DNA of 24,120 bases from an uncultured bacterium (GTDB lineage Bacteria; Bacillota; Clostridia; Christensenellales; Pumilibacteraceae), in assembly GCA_949747725.1 (NCBI GenBank), contig CATKFJ010000302.1, positions 1-24,120 on the forward strand, in the 5' to 3' direction. Positions 6,842-14,783 of this stretch are shown here, piece after piece (within the stretch, counting starts at the first letter, position 1; each line of letters starts with the position of its first letter). Under the pieces are notes generated by a model. The model saw only the letters and a list, made by a program, of their open reading frames with translations, was not told the origin of the DNA and did not search any database. The position numbers and the translations under genes were made by a program.

Positions 6842-8500
6842 TTATTCCACTACGAATATATACGAATAAACATCCTGACCGCCGTCAAACGAATAAAACT
6901 CGAGTTCGGGATACTTACGTCTTATATAGTCGGATATCCTTTGGGTATCGCTTTCGTTGCCGTCCTTGCCCGTCATGACTATTACGACCGACTTATCTTT
7001 TTTATCCATACCGTCGATAAGCCTACACGCAGCCTCGACGGCGTTCTTTTCGCACGATACAAGCGTTTTATCGGCAAGCCCCATAAAGTCGCCTTTTTTA
7101 ATATCTTTGCCGCTCATGCGACAGTCGCGTATCGAATACGTAACAAGCCCCGTCGCAACGCTTTCGGCAGCCGCGTCGAGCGCCGCTTTTATTTGCTCGG
7201 CATTGTCCGACGAATAGTCGATCATGCTCACAGCCGAATACCCCTGAGCAAGAGTCGTGCTGTTTATAACTATCACACGCGATTGGTCGTACATTTCCGC
7301 CGCTTGGTTCGCCGCCATTACGACATTGGCGTTGTTCGGGAAAACAAAAATGACGTCGGCATTTACGGCGTCGAACGCGCTTATAAAATCAATAGTCGAC
7401 GGATTCATCGTCTGTTTGCCGTCTACCACGGTCGCACCGAGCGAACGGAACTGCTCTATAAGCCCGTCGCCGTCCGCAACCGCAACGCATGCGTATTTAT
7501 TACGTTCTTTTTTGGGAGTTTGACGCTCGAACCGATTGCGCACCACCGCCTCGGTGTGCTGAACGGACATATTCTCTATTTTTACCGCTATAAGCTCGCC
7601 CACTGTAAGACAATATGCGATCACCTTGTCAGGCTCGAATGTATGGACATGCAGTTTAATGCGCGTATCGGTCTTGAACGCAACAATGGATTCGCCGCCC
7701 ATGCCCTCGAGATATTCTATAAGCGTTTTAACGTCATAGCTCTCGACGTCCGTTTTATTGTTTGTGAGCTGAACTATAAGCTCGGTACAGTATCCGAATT
7801 TCATTTCGCTGTCCGCGGTGAACTTGTCGTCGGGGCATGCGACAGCCGCCGTTTCGCGCTCCGCAACAGCCGACGTGTGCGCCTTACCGCAGAGCGCCGC
7901 AAACATACCCTCTATGACGTACACAAATCCGGCGCCGCCGCTGTCTATCACTCCTGCTTCCTTTAACACCGCCAACAGATCGGGCGTACGCTCGAGCGAC
8001 GCATACATTTCGTCGATAAAAAGCTCGAAATACTCTTCCGCAGTCGCGTCGTCCGAAACGCCGTCCGCTTTTTCTGTCGCCTCGCGCATTACGGTAAGGA
8101 TAGTGCCTTCGGTGGGCGCAACGACCGCCGAGTACGCCTGCTTTACTGCGGCGCGAAACGCGCGCTTTATATCGCTTACGGTCGCGATACCTGTCTTATC
8201 GAAACCGCGCCGCAATCCCTCGAAGAACTGCGACAGTATAACGCCCGAATTTCCTCGCGCCGATAAAAGCATGCCGCGCGCAAGCTTGTCGGATACCGTC
8301 GCAACGCTCGACAAATCGCCGCTTTCGAGCGCGGCAATACCGCCCTCCATTGTGCGTGCCATATTCTCGCCGGTATCGCCGTCGGGTATGGGAAATACGT
8401 TAAGCTCGTTTACCGTTTGAGCGTTATTGCGCAGATTAACTGCGCCGCTCTTTATCATGCGTGCGTAAAGTGCGCCGTCGAGCTTGTAGGTTGCGCTCAT
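6842..8500 (-). CDS. fakA: Fatty acid kinase subunit A (DAK2/YloV family)
   Basis: FakA phosphorylates fatty acids held by a FakB partner, producing acyl-phosphate for phospholipid synthesis. The 552-residue length is typical. The N-terminal DhaL-type ATP-binding domain (about 1-205) shows the metal-binding PIPDGDTGENM with Asp40 and Asp42, and LSARGNSGVILSQFFEG. Next comes the middle domain, with FGYCTELIVQL and a KLHVHTFEPDKV segment. The C-terminal part is the family's EDD-like domain. An AAGGAG site lies ten bases before the ATG. The gene starts 53 bases after the stop of a DegV/FakB gene on the same strand, so kinase and lipid carrier are very probably one operon. It ends against the bidirectional terminator at 6791-6824. 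Confidence 0.95.
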   Translation of the reverse strand: MSATYKLDGALYARMIKSGAVNLRNNAQTVNELNVFPIPDGDTGENMARTMEGGIAALESGDLSSVATVSDKLARGMLLSARGNSGVILSQFFEGLRRGFDKTGIATVSDIKRAFRAAVKQAYSAVVAPTEGTILTVMREATEKADGVSDDATAEEYFELFIDEMYASLERTPDLLAVLKEAGVIDSGGAGFVYVIEGMFAALCGKAHTSAVAERETAAVACPDDKFTADSEMKFGYCTELIVQLTNNKTDVESYDVKTLIEYLEGMGGESIVAFKTDTRIKLHVHTFEPDKVIAYCLTVGELIAVKIENMSVQHTEAVVRNRFERQTPKKERNKYACVAVADGDGLIEQFRSLGATVVDGKQTMNPSTIDFISAFDAVNADVIFVFPNNANVVMAANQAAEMYDQSRVIVINSTTLAQGYSAVSMIDYSSDNAEQIKAALDAAAESVATGLVTYSIRDCRMSGKDIKKGDFMGLADKTLVSCEKNAVEAACRLIDGMDKKDKSVVIVMTGKDGNESDTQRISDYIRRKYPELEFYSFDGGQDVYSYIFVVE

Positions 8501-8553
8501 TTGTAAGCTGCTCCTTAAAGCGAATTAAATATTTAATATATTATAATAAAGAA

Positions 8554-9444
8554 CTACCTGACAGACGGATCGCCCACACCGTATACGGCTACTGCGCCCG
8601 GGCCTACCGACGCGCCGATAATAGGACCTATGGTGTTTATGTATATTTCCTTCGGGTCTATAAGCTCCCTTACTCTGTCGGCAAGGTATTTCGCGGCTTC
8701 GGGACAGTCGCCGTGAACGACTATAACGGTCTGCTCGGACGCCGGCACGGGACCTTTTTCTATAGCAGCTTTCAATAGATTTACGCATTCGTCATGCGCG
8801 TTTTTGGTACCCTTTACCTTTTTTACGGCTTCGTTTTCGCCTGCGGCGTTGCTTATGATAATGGGCTTGATTCCGAACAAATTACCGAAAAACGCCGCCG
8901 ACGCTTTTACTCTGCCGGCGCGTTTCAGATATGTAAGACTGTCCGCCGTGCAAAACTGCAAAACGTTTACCGAGTACTCTTTTAGCCGCTCGCCTATCGC
9001 AACGGCGTCAAGCCCCTGTGCGGCAAGCTCTGCCGCCTTTAACGCAACGAGAAGTTCGCCGCCGCACGAATTTTTGGGATCGACGCAAACGATTTTATGT
9101 CCCGAATATTTTTCTTCGAGATTTTTGGCTACTACCTGTCCGACGTTATAAGACCCCGACAGTGCTGACGAACAAGCGACGTAAACAATGTCGTATCCGT
9201 CGTCCAAGTATTTGCCGAACACGTTTTCGAATTCGCTTACGGCAACCTGATTGGTAGTTATCCTTATGCCCGAACGCATAGCGTCGTAAAATTCTTTTAC
9301 CGTATAAATATCCCAATCCGTTGACGCCGGCTTTTCCTCGCCGCTCCAATTGACTGACATGCGCACATAGTCGATGTCGTATTGACCGCGCAGATCCTTG
9401 CCCATATCCGAACAAGAATCGGTAATGATCTTAACTTTATTCAT
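8554..9444 (-). CDS. fakB: DegV-family fatty acid-binding protein (FakB-like)
   Basis: DegV/FakB proteins bind a single fatty acid and present it to FakA for phosphorylation. The 296-residue protein shows the family start KIITDSCSD, a TTNQ segment near 63-66, the carboxylate-binding ACSSALSGSYN around 90-100, the YLKRAGRV motif at 172-179 and the C-terminal IGPIIGASVGPG. In that last motif the family normally has histidine (GAHxGPG), but here it is Ser279, so binding or phosphotransfer may differ from studied FakB proteins. A strong AAGGAGG site precedes the ATG at 9444, with a dedicated promoter upstream. Adjacency to fakA supports the FakB role. The chain-length preference cannot be read from sequence. 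Confidence 0.93.
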   Translation of the reverse strand: MNKVKIITDSCSDMGKDLRGQYDIDYVRMSVNWSGEEKPASTDWDIYTVKEFYDAMRSGIRITTNQVAVSEFENVFGKYLDDGYDIVYVACSSALSGSYNVGQVVAKNLEEKYSGHKIVCVDPKNSCGGELLVALKAAELAAQGLDAVAIGERLKEYSVNVLQFCTADSLTYLKRAGRVKASAAFFGNLFGIKPIIISNAAGENEAVKKVKGTKNAHDECVNLLKAAIEKGPVPASEQTVIVVHGDCPEAAKYLADRVRELIDPKEIYINTIGPIIGASVGPGAVAVYGVGDPSVR

Positions 9445-9483
9445 ACAAGTCCTCCTTAATAGTTATAACGTAATGTCTACACA

Positions 9484-9512
9484 ATATTACCAAATTCGAC
9501 AACGGTTGTCAA
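9484..9512 (-). promoter_or_regulatory. Promoter of the fakB-fakA operon
   Basis: TTGACA (9512-9507), a 17-base spacer and TAATAT (9489-9484) read on the minus strand, followed by a leader with the AAGGAGG site of fakB. Confidence 0.8.
9498..9510. promoter_or_regulatory. Candidate operator in the fakB promoter
   Basis: GACAACGGTTGTC is a perfect inverted repeat with six-base arms around one base. It overlaps the -35 box and the adjacent spacer of the fakB promoter, where a bound repressor would block RNA polymerase. It does not match the FapR operator as I know it, and I saw no second copy in the window. Confidence 0.45.
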
Positions 9513-9552
9513 TAAAAAATAAGAAAAGCGTTAGATAGCCCGTTGCGATTCC

Positions 9553-10227
9553 TTATGATTTATCACTCCCGTCTTTATCGATTATTTCATACCCGAACAC
9601 GTCGTCGTATTTCTTTTCGCTCCGAGCTTCGACCGCCGCGTCGGTTATTGGTGCGGCTGACGACTTGTCCGTATCGCGGCGCGTTACGGGCGCAGGGATT
9701 TTTTTAAGTACGACCGTCGCGAGCGAAGCAAATATAATATCGAGCGGCAACAGTATTACCGTCATAACTACCGCGAGCACGGGATATCCGCCCAATCTCG
9801 CAGCCCATTCCGCTAAATTCATGCCGTCTATCCCCACCGAAACCACATTTATCACTATCGCGTACAATACTCCGAACATTGCGTTAAAATACAATATCGC
9901 AATCAACGCCCTTAACGCGGCGAACTTCGGTTTAAAATACGAAAAGCGTTGCAAAAAATAGGTCAATATTCCGTACGGCGCAAAAATAACGACAAAAGTA
10001 AGCCATTTGACCGATAGTCCGCTCATTAAAAACATAAGCCCTACCGACGCAAGCGCGCAAAGAATACCGTACGGCAGACTGCCGCGCTTGCATGCCAAAA
10101 ATATGCAAAATGCCGCTAAATATAACGGCATAAAGCTTAACGGCAAGTATGCCGTAAGCAAACACATAATAACCGCTAACGCAGTGCAAACCGCGGCAGT
10201 AGTGAGTTTTTTGGTTGCGGCGCGCAT
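9553..10227 (-). CDS. Integral membrane protein, possibly ECF-transporter S-component-like
   Basis: The 224-residue protein starts with a short basic segment followed by TTAAVCTALAVIMCLLTAYLP, a pattern common in substrate-binding (S) components of energy-coupling factor vitamin transporters and in related small membrane proteins. I count about six hydrophobic spans, near residues 8-28, 33-46, 52-69, 73-92, 107-131 and 147-172. A charged cytoplasmic tail of about 45 residues follows, which is longer than usual for S components. No ECF ATPase or T component is in the window, so any transport role and substrate are open. The gene lies 11 bases after the J-domain-like gene and is probably the last of that run. 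Confidence 0.75.
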   Translation of the reverse strand: MRAATKKLTTAAVCTALAVIMCLLTAYLPLSFMPLYLAAFCIFLACKRGSLPYGILCALASVGLMFLMSGLSVKWLTFVVIFAPYGILTYFLQRFSYFKPKFAALRALIAILYFNAMFGVLYAIVINVVSVGIDGMNLAEWAARLGGYPVLAVVMTVILLPLDIIFASLATVVLKKIPAPVTRRDTDKSSAAPITDAAVEARSEKKYDDVFGYEIIDKDGSDKS

Positions 10228-10238
10228 GTCTTATATAT

Positions 10239-10892
10239 TTAACAGCAACGCATTGCGTTGCACAGACAGTCCGTCAAGCAATACGCGCAGCAGCATGAGC
10301 TTAAACAGTTAGCCATATTGTCGGCAGGCTGCTGTTGCGGCGGATAATTTCCGTTTTCTCCGTAAGGGGGCTGACCGTTATTATAGCCGCCGTAATTTCC
10401 CGTTTGACCGTTATTGGGCATCTGGTTCCGCGCGCCGTTGCCGCTCATGGAAAGATTTAGCTTATCGAGCGACGAACGGTATTTGGGATTGTTCGGGTCT
10501 TCGCGGAGCGCCATTTCGAGCTGAGTCTTAGCCTCCGTCAACCATTCGCGTTTATAAAAAACTATGGCTTGCATATAGTGCCATTCGCCTTTTCTGTCCT
10601 GAATGGAATCGAGAATATCCTGCGCCTCGTTATACTTACCCTGTCTGATAAGCGAATCGACGTTGCCGAAATCGCCGTCAAACGCCGACGTTCTGCTTTC
10701 CTGCTCGATATTAGCGCTTATTACGACCCACGCCTCTTCGAGTTCCTGAAGCTTGCGCGCGCCCTCGTTGCCTTCCTCGCCGGATTTAAAACGCTGTTCG
10801 CTGTAAATTTCGTGCAGCTCTTCGTATTTGGATTTTAACTTTTCGGGGCTTGACGATTTATCGAGTCCCAACACCGCATAGGGGTCTTTCAT
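10239..10892 (-). CDS. Degenerate J-domain/TPR protein with a cysteine-rich tail
   Basis: Residues 3-58 resemble a DnaJ J-domain (DPYAVLGL at the start, a long helix, then the AWVVI end helix), but the HPD motif that stimulates Hsp70 is missing; SEQ follows Tyr30 instead. Residues 73-147 form tetratricopeptide-like helices with the typical LEMALREDPNNPKY ending. A low-complexity Gly/Asn/Pro/Gln linker (about 150-193) leads to a C-terminal tail with nine cysteines in the last 22 residues. The tail could bind metal, form disulfides or be acylated; the sequence does not decide. A TAAGGAG site precedes the ATG. It lies 46 bases after the DUF5685 gene, and my recollection is that such J-like proteins often neighbour DUF5685 genes in Clostridia. 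A classical co-chaperone role is unlikely. Confidence 0.85.
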   Translation of the reverse strand: MKDPYAVLGLDKSSSPEKLKSKYEELHEIYSEQRFKSGEEGNEGARKLQELEEAWVVISANIEQESRTSAFDGDFGNVDSLIRQGKYNEAQDILDSIQDRKGEWHYMQAIVFYKREWLTEAKTQLEMALREDPNNPKYRSSLDKLNLSMSGNGARNQMPNNGQTGNYGGYNNGQPPYGENGNYPPQQQPADNMANCLSSCCCAYCLTDCLCNAMRCC

Positions 10893-10938
10893 AATATCTC
10901 CTTACATGACCTATGATATGCTATTCCGCTTATTTTAA

Positions 10939-11808
10939 CTATATTCTGGGCGGTTTTAGCTTTTTCGTCGAATCGAGCAATTCTTTCGCTTTAGAGCGCA
11001 TACCGCCGAACACTATATTTCTTATGAGCGAATAGCTCTGAGTGAAACGCATGCGCGAAAAACATTCTTCCGCTCTTCCGCAAATACCGTTGAATATAAA
11101 TTCCAACTGCTCGCGGTTAGCTTTTATAAAACATGCGCGGTTCTTAAACTCGCCCATGGAAAGCAGGAACGGATTGTACCGCTTATGCTTGCGATCGTCG
11201 ACAAGATCGTCGAGCGCATCGGCAAGATAAACGAACTTCCCTACATTATAACACAAACTCTTTAAATTGTCATCCGTTTGAACGCCCAATATCAGTTCGG
11301 GCAGATCGCGCATAAGGCTTGCAAACGGATCGGCGGCGCGGTCTATGCTCGACGTTTTGCTTTTTTCTACGGCGGACTGTTCCTTTACCGAACGCTTTAC
11401 GCGCTCCCATACTTCGGGACATATCGACTGCGCGAGCTTGCACGGTTTTCTCAGCATCCGCCTGAGCGCGCGATATTTCAGTCCGTCGCCGTCGACTACC
11501 CCGTCGTCGGCTTTCTGATAACACAGAATAATGTTAGCCGCGGCAATGCGTTTCAGCAGTTCGTTTGATTGCAGTATCGCCTTTTTTTTGGGATTGAGTA
11601 CGCACGGGCGTTCTTCTATCACCACATTCGCCTGACCGTAATCGTGCAACAAAGCCGATAGGAACGCAAAGTCGTAGTTTGTAGTAAACCTCGGCAACTG
11701 TCCGTACATTCTGCCCGTTTCACAGCACACGCCGCAATAGAAGGAGCGGTAAAGTACGAAATCGCTTGCCGACATGGTGGATTTTTGAGGTACAATATAT
11801 CCGTACAT
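10939..11808 (-). CDS. DUF5685 family protein
   Basis: The N-terminus MYGYIVP followed by YRSFYCGVCCE (Cys25, Cys28, Cys29) is the recognisable opening of the DUF5685 family, whose function is unknown to me. The 289-residue protein is mostly helical and soluble. Two aspartate-rich segments stand out, YQKADDGVVDGDG at about 97-109 and YLADALDDLVDD at 194-205. Their spacing recalls the paired Asp-rich metal/diphosphate sites of all-helical isoprenoid synthases, but this is only a resemblance. The ATG at 11808 lies three bases after the trpS stop and has no clear ribosome binding site, so translational coupling with trpS is likely. The J-domain-like gene follows on the same strand. Confidence 0.85.
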   Translation of the reverse strand: MYGYIVPQKSTMSASDFVLYRSFYCGVCCETGRMYGQLPRFTTNYDFAFLSALLHDYGQANVVIEERPCVLNPKKKAILQSNELLKRIAAANIILCYQKADDGVVDGDGLKYRALRRMLRKPCKLAQSICPEVWERVKRSVKEQSAVEKSKTSSIDRAADPFASLMRDLPELILGVQTDDNLKSLCYNVGKFVYLADALDDLVDDRKHKRYNPFLLSMGEFKNRACFIKANREQLEFIFNGICGRAEECFSRMRFTQSYSLIRNIVFGGMRSKAKELLDSTKKLKPPRI

Positions 11809-11811
11809 TGT

Positions 11812-12831
11812 CTACAACCGAACAAAGCCTATCTTTTTATAAACTTTTTCCAACGTGCGCACGGCAACGCGTCGGGCGTTCTCCGCACCGCTTCTCATGA
11901 GTTCGACAAGCGCGTTATCGTCGCGCCGCAAACTGTCGTACTTTTCACGTATGGGGCGGAGCGTTTCCACAACAGCCTCTCCAACACGCTTTTTGAACGA
12001 CGCGTAATCGGAGTTTTCGAATTCTTTTTCCGCGTCCCTGACCGACATGTTTTGAACAGACGCGTAAATCGAAAGCAGATTGGTTATGCCGGCTTTGTCT
12101 TTAGCAGCCACGATCTTGTTGTCGCAGTCGGTCACCGCGCGCTTAAACTTGCGCATTATATCCTCGGGTCGGTCGAGAATAAACACCGAACCGTCGGCGT
12201 TACCGTCGCTCTTGCCCATTTTCGCCGTCGGATCGGAAAGCGAATAAATGCGCTTGCCTACCTTGGGAACTCTGCCCTCGGGCACGGCGAACGTAGGACT
12301 GTATCTGTTGTTAAACCGATTGGCGATTGTACGGCAAAGCTCTACGTGTTGCAACTGATCCTCGCCGACGGGAACGATATCCGTTTGGTAAAGCAGGATA
12401 TCCGCCGCCATCAATACGGGATAATCGAACAGCCCGACGTTTACGTTCTCGGGAGCTTTTTGGCTCTTTTCCTTGAACTGCGTCATGCGCCGACCTTCGC
12501 CGAACATCGTGTAATTATTGAGCAGCCAGCACAGTTCGGCGTGCGCCGTAACATGCGACTGCACAAACAGCAAATTCTTTTCGGGTTCTATGCCGAGCGC
12601 TATCAAAAGCGCGAACATACGTTTGGTGTTTTCGCGCAGCTCTTTGGGTTCTATGGCAACGGTTATGGCATGAAGATCGGCAACCGCATAAATACAATCG
12701 AACTCGTCGGACATTGCAGGCCATTGCCGCATTGCGCCGATATAGTTTCCGAGCGTCGGATTACCCGTCGGCTTGATAGCCGAAAACACTCGCTTGCGTT
12801 TTTCGCTTTGTTGTTCGAGTTGATTTTCCAT
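11812..12831 (-). CDS. trpS: Tryptophanyl-tRNA synthetase
   Basis: This class I aminoacyl-tRNA synthetase charges tRNA-Trp in the cytoplasm. The HIGH-type signature is PTGNPTLGNYIGA (21-33), and the KMSKS loop appears as KMGKS (204-208), a common TrpRS variant. YPVLMAADILLY and VGEDQ, which shape the tryptophan and ATP sites, are intact. At 339 residues it has normal length apart from a charged N-terminal extension of about 12 residues before VFSAIKPTG. AAAGG before the ATG serves as ribosome binding site and lies next to the thrC stop, 12 bases upstream. I see no T-box leader before the gene or the run, so tRNA-Trp-sensing control is not evident. Confidence 0.98.
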   Translation of the reverse strand: MENQLEQQSEKRKRVFSAIKPTGNPTLGNYIGAMRQWPAMSDEFDCIYAVADLHAITVAIEPKELRENTKRMFALLIALGIEPEKNLLFVQSHVTAHAELCWLLNNYTMFGEGRRMTQFKEKSQKAPENVNVGLFDYPVLMAADILLYQTDIVPVGEDQLQHVELCRTIANRFNNRYSPTFAVPEGRVPKVGKRIYSLSDPTAKMGKSDGNADGSVFILDRPEDIMRKFKRAVTDCDNKIVAAKDKAGITNLLSIYASVQNMSVRDAEKEFENSDYASFKKRVGEAVVETLRPIREKYDSLRRDDNALVELMRSGAENARRVAVRTLEKVYKKIGFVRL

Positions 12832-12843
12832 GTTGTCTACCTT

Positions 12844-14307
12844 TTACTTATTACCGTATTTTTCTTTGACGTATCCGATTATCCCCGACGGAGATATAAC
12901 GTCGTTAAATCTTACCTCTGCGTCGAAAACTTCCTTTAAGGAGTCGGGCGCGTCCATTGCAGTAAGCTCTTCCATATCGCAGAGCATTTTTTCGGTCGCC
13001 TCGCCGCTCACGTTCTCGCCGAGCGCAGACATAACCGCCGGCGCGAACTTATACGGATTGGCGGTGGAAACTACCACCGTAGGGCGCAAAAACTCTCTGC
13101 GCCGCGCCGCCGCGTACGCCGTAGCCGTATGAGTATCGATAAGGTAACCGTACTCGTCGAACATATCGGCAATAGCGTCCTCGGCAACCTCGTCGTCGGC
13201 ATAATCGCAAGCGAATATATCGCGTATACGCTCGATCTCTTCCGCGCTTACGTTATACCTGCCCGTACTTTTAAGCTCCGCCATACGCTGCGCCGTAAGC
13301 CGAGCGTCGCCGCCGCTCATCTCGAACAGCAATCTTTCGAGATTGCTCGAAACAAGAATGTCCATCGACTGACTTTCGGTCTTGAAAAATTCACGGTTGG
13401 TATCGTATGCGCCCGTTGTTATAAAGTCGAAAAGAATGTTGTTTTTATTGGACGCGCAAACAAGCTTATTTACGGGCAATCCCATTTTTTTGGCGTAGTA
13501 TCCCGCCAAAATATTTCCGAAATTACCTGTGGGGACTACGAAATCTATCTCTTCGCCGTTTTTTATCTCGCCGCTGTCTACAAGATCGGCGTATGCGGAA
13601 AAATAATACGCTATCTGCGGCACAAGCCGACCGATATTGATCGAATTGGCGGATGACATGGAAATATTATTCGCCTTGAGCGCGGTCTTTAAACTTTCGT
13701 CCGAAAACGCCGCCTTTACGGCTGTCTGCGCGTCGTCGAAATTACCGGTGATCCCCACCGAACATACATTATCGCCGCCCTGCGTCTGCATAGCGAGCTT
13801 TTGCACTTTGCTCACGCCGTCCGTAGGATAAAACACGCACACTTGCGTGCCGGCTACATCCTTAAACCCTTCGAGCGCGGCTTTTCCCGTATCGCCGCTT
13901 GTTGCTACAAGTACGAGCGTTTCTGCGCTTTCGCCCTTATCCGCCTTGGCGCGAACAAGCAAGTGCGGCAAGACGGACAGCGCCATATCCTTGAACGCGT
14001 GCGTTCTGCCGTGCCACAGCTCGAGCACGAACAGATTATCGTCGAGTTTTACGACAGGCGCCGGCTCTCCGTCGAATGTCGAATATGCGGCGTTTGCAAT
14101 GCCCGACGTGTCGAATCCGAAAAACTCCGAAAGCACCTTATCCGCGCGCTTAACGTAATCAAGCCCGAAAAAATCGGAAACGTTAAGTTTGGGGAAAGTT
14201 TTAGGCACGTACAATCCGCCGTCCGCGGAAATTCCGTTTATGACCGCAGTCGCGCTGTCGACGTCGACAGACGTATCGCGCGTTGATGTATACTTTATAT
14301 CAGTCAT
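12844..14307 (-). CDS. thrC: Threonine synthase
   Basis: This PLP enzyme converts O-phosphohomoserine to threonine, the last step of threonine synthesis. It shows the long-form (about 490 residue) N-terminus YTSTRDTSVDVDSATA with the GISADGGLYVP motif. Lys106 in HGRTHAFKDMAL is the predicted PLP-binding lysine, and the phosphate-binding TSGDTGKAALEGF follows. At 487 residues it is full length. The ATG overlaps the last eight bases of the upstream P-loop gene, so the two are translationally coupled, and trpS follows after 12 bases. No other threonine pathway gene (hom, thrB) is in the window. Confidence 0.97.
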   Translation of the reverse strand: MTDIKYTSTRDTSVDVDSATAVINGISADGGLYVPKTFPKLNVSDFFGLDYVKRADKVLSEFFGFDTSGIANAAYSTFDGEPAPVVKLDDNLFVLELWHGRTHAFKDMALSVLPHLLVRAKADKGESAETLVLVATSGDTGKAALEGFKDVAGTQVCVFYPTDGVSKVQKLAMQTQGGDNVCSVGITGNFDDAQTAVKAAFSDESLKTALKANNISMSSANSINIGRLVPQIAYYFSAYADLVDSGEIKNGEEIDFVVPTGNFGNILAGYYAKKMGLPVNKLVCASNKNNILFDFITTGAYDTNREFFKTESQSMDILVSSNLERLLFEMSGGDARLTAQRMAELKSTGRYNVSAEEIERIRDIFACDYADDEVAEDAIADMFDEYGYLIDTHTATAYAAARRREFLRPTVVVSTANPYKFAPAVMSALGENVSGEATEKMLCDMEELTAMDAPDSLKEVFDAEVRFNDVISPSGIIGYVKEKYGNK

Positions 14308-14701
14308 TTACGATATTGTACTTTTGAAGGAAGTTGGGCAGTTTATCCGCCGAAACGGTAGCCGTAAAGTCTGCGCTTTCGAGCTTTTCCATCGTGTCGA
14401 ATATCGGCTTGAGCGCGCTCGGCTCCACATCCAAAAGTCTGCTCAATCCGTCGATAAACACGTATTGTATATCGAAGTTGGTGGAAACCATGCCTTTCAG
14501 GAAACCGCTGAGTTCGTATGTATTGCGCACGCCGTAATCCGCAACGTTTATAAACTTGACATTTGCGTTTACGCCGAGCGATTGAGAATTGTCGGTTATA
14601 AAGATAACCTGTCCGCTCGCCTTTTCGGCAACCGCGTTTGCCGCGTCCATAATACGTTTGGTTTTACCGCTGCCTTTTGCGCCGTAGATAACAGAAATCA
14701 T
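14300..14701 (-). CDS. Small P-loop ATPase-like protein
   Basis: The 133-residue protein begins with a Walker A motif, GAKGSGKT (residues 7-14), and has a Walker B-like strand IQYVFIDG ending at Asp84. The rest looks like a compact alpha/beta nucleotide-binding fold with no added domain, membrane span or signal peptide. I recall similar short clostridial proteins being loosely annotated as 'twitching motility protein PilT', a name not supported by any pilus gene here. An AAAGGAG site lies before the ATG. Its end overlaps the thrC start by eight bases. It may be a regulatory or scaffold NTPase. The function is unknown. Confidence 0.85.
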   Translation of the reverse strand: MISVIYGAKGSGKTKRIMDAANAVAEKASGQVIFITDNSQSLGVNANVKFINVADYGVRNTYELSGFLKGMVSTNFDIQYVFIDGLSRLLDVEPSALKPIFDTMEKLESADFTATVSADKLPNFLQKYNIVND

Positions 14702-14783
14702 AATAGTTCTCCTTTAAATATAATTGTATAACGGTCACCCGTATAATACCGATAATAATTTATACTGCTTTGAAAATCGAAGG

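Noticed and set aside
11785..12939. A 384-codon plus-strand open frame opposite trpS
   Set aside because: It is antisense to intact trpS, and its translation is rich in Arg/His/Tyr as expected of a shadow frame.
14702..14783. Possible T-box or other riboswitch before the thrC-trpS run
   Set aside because: The gap is only 82 bases, with no T-box sequence, stem series or terminator. It is too short for such a leader.
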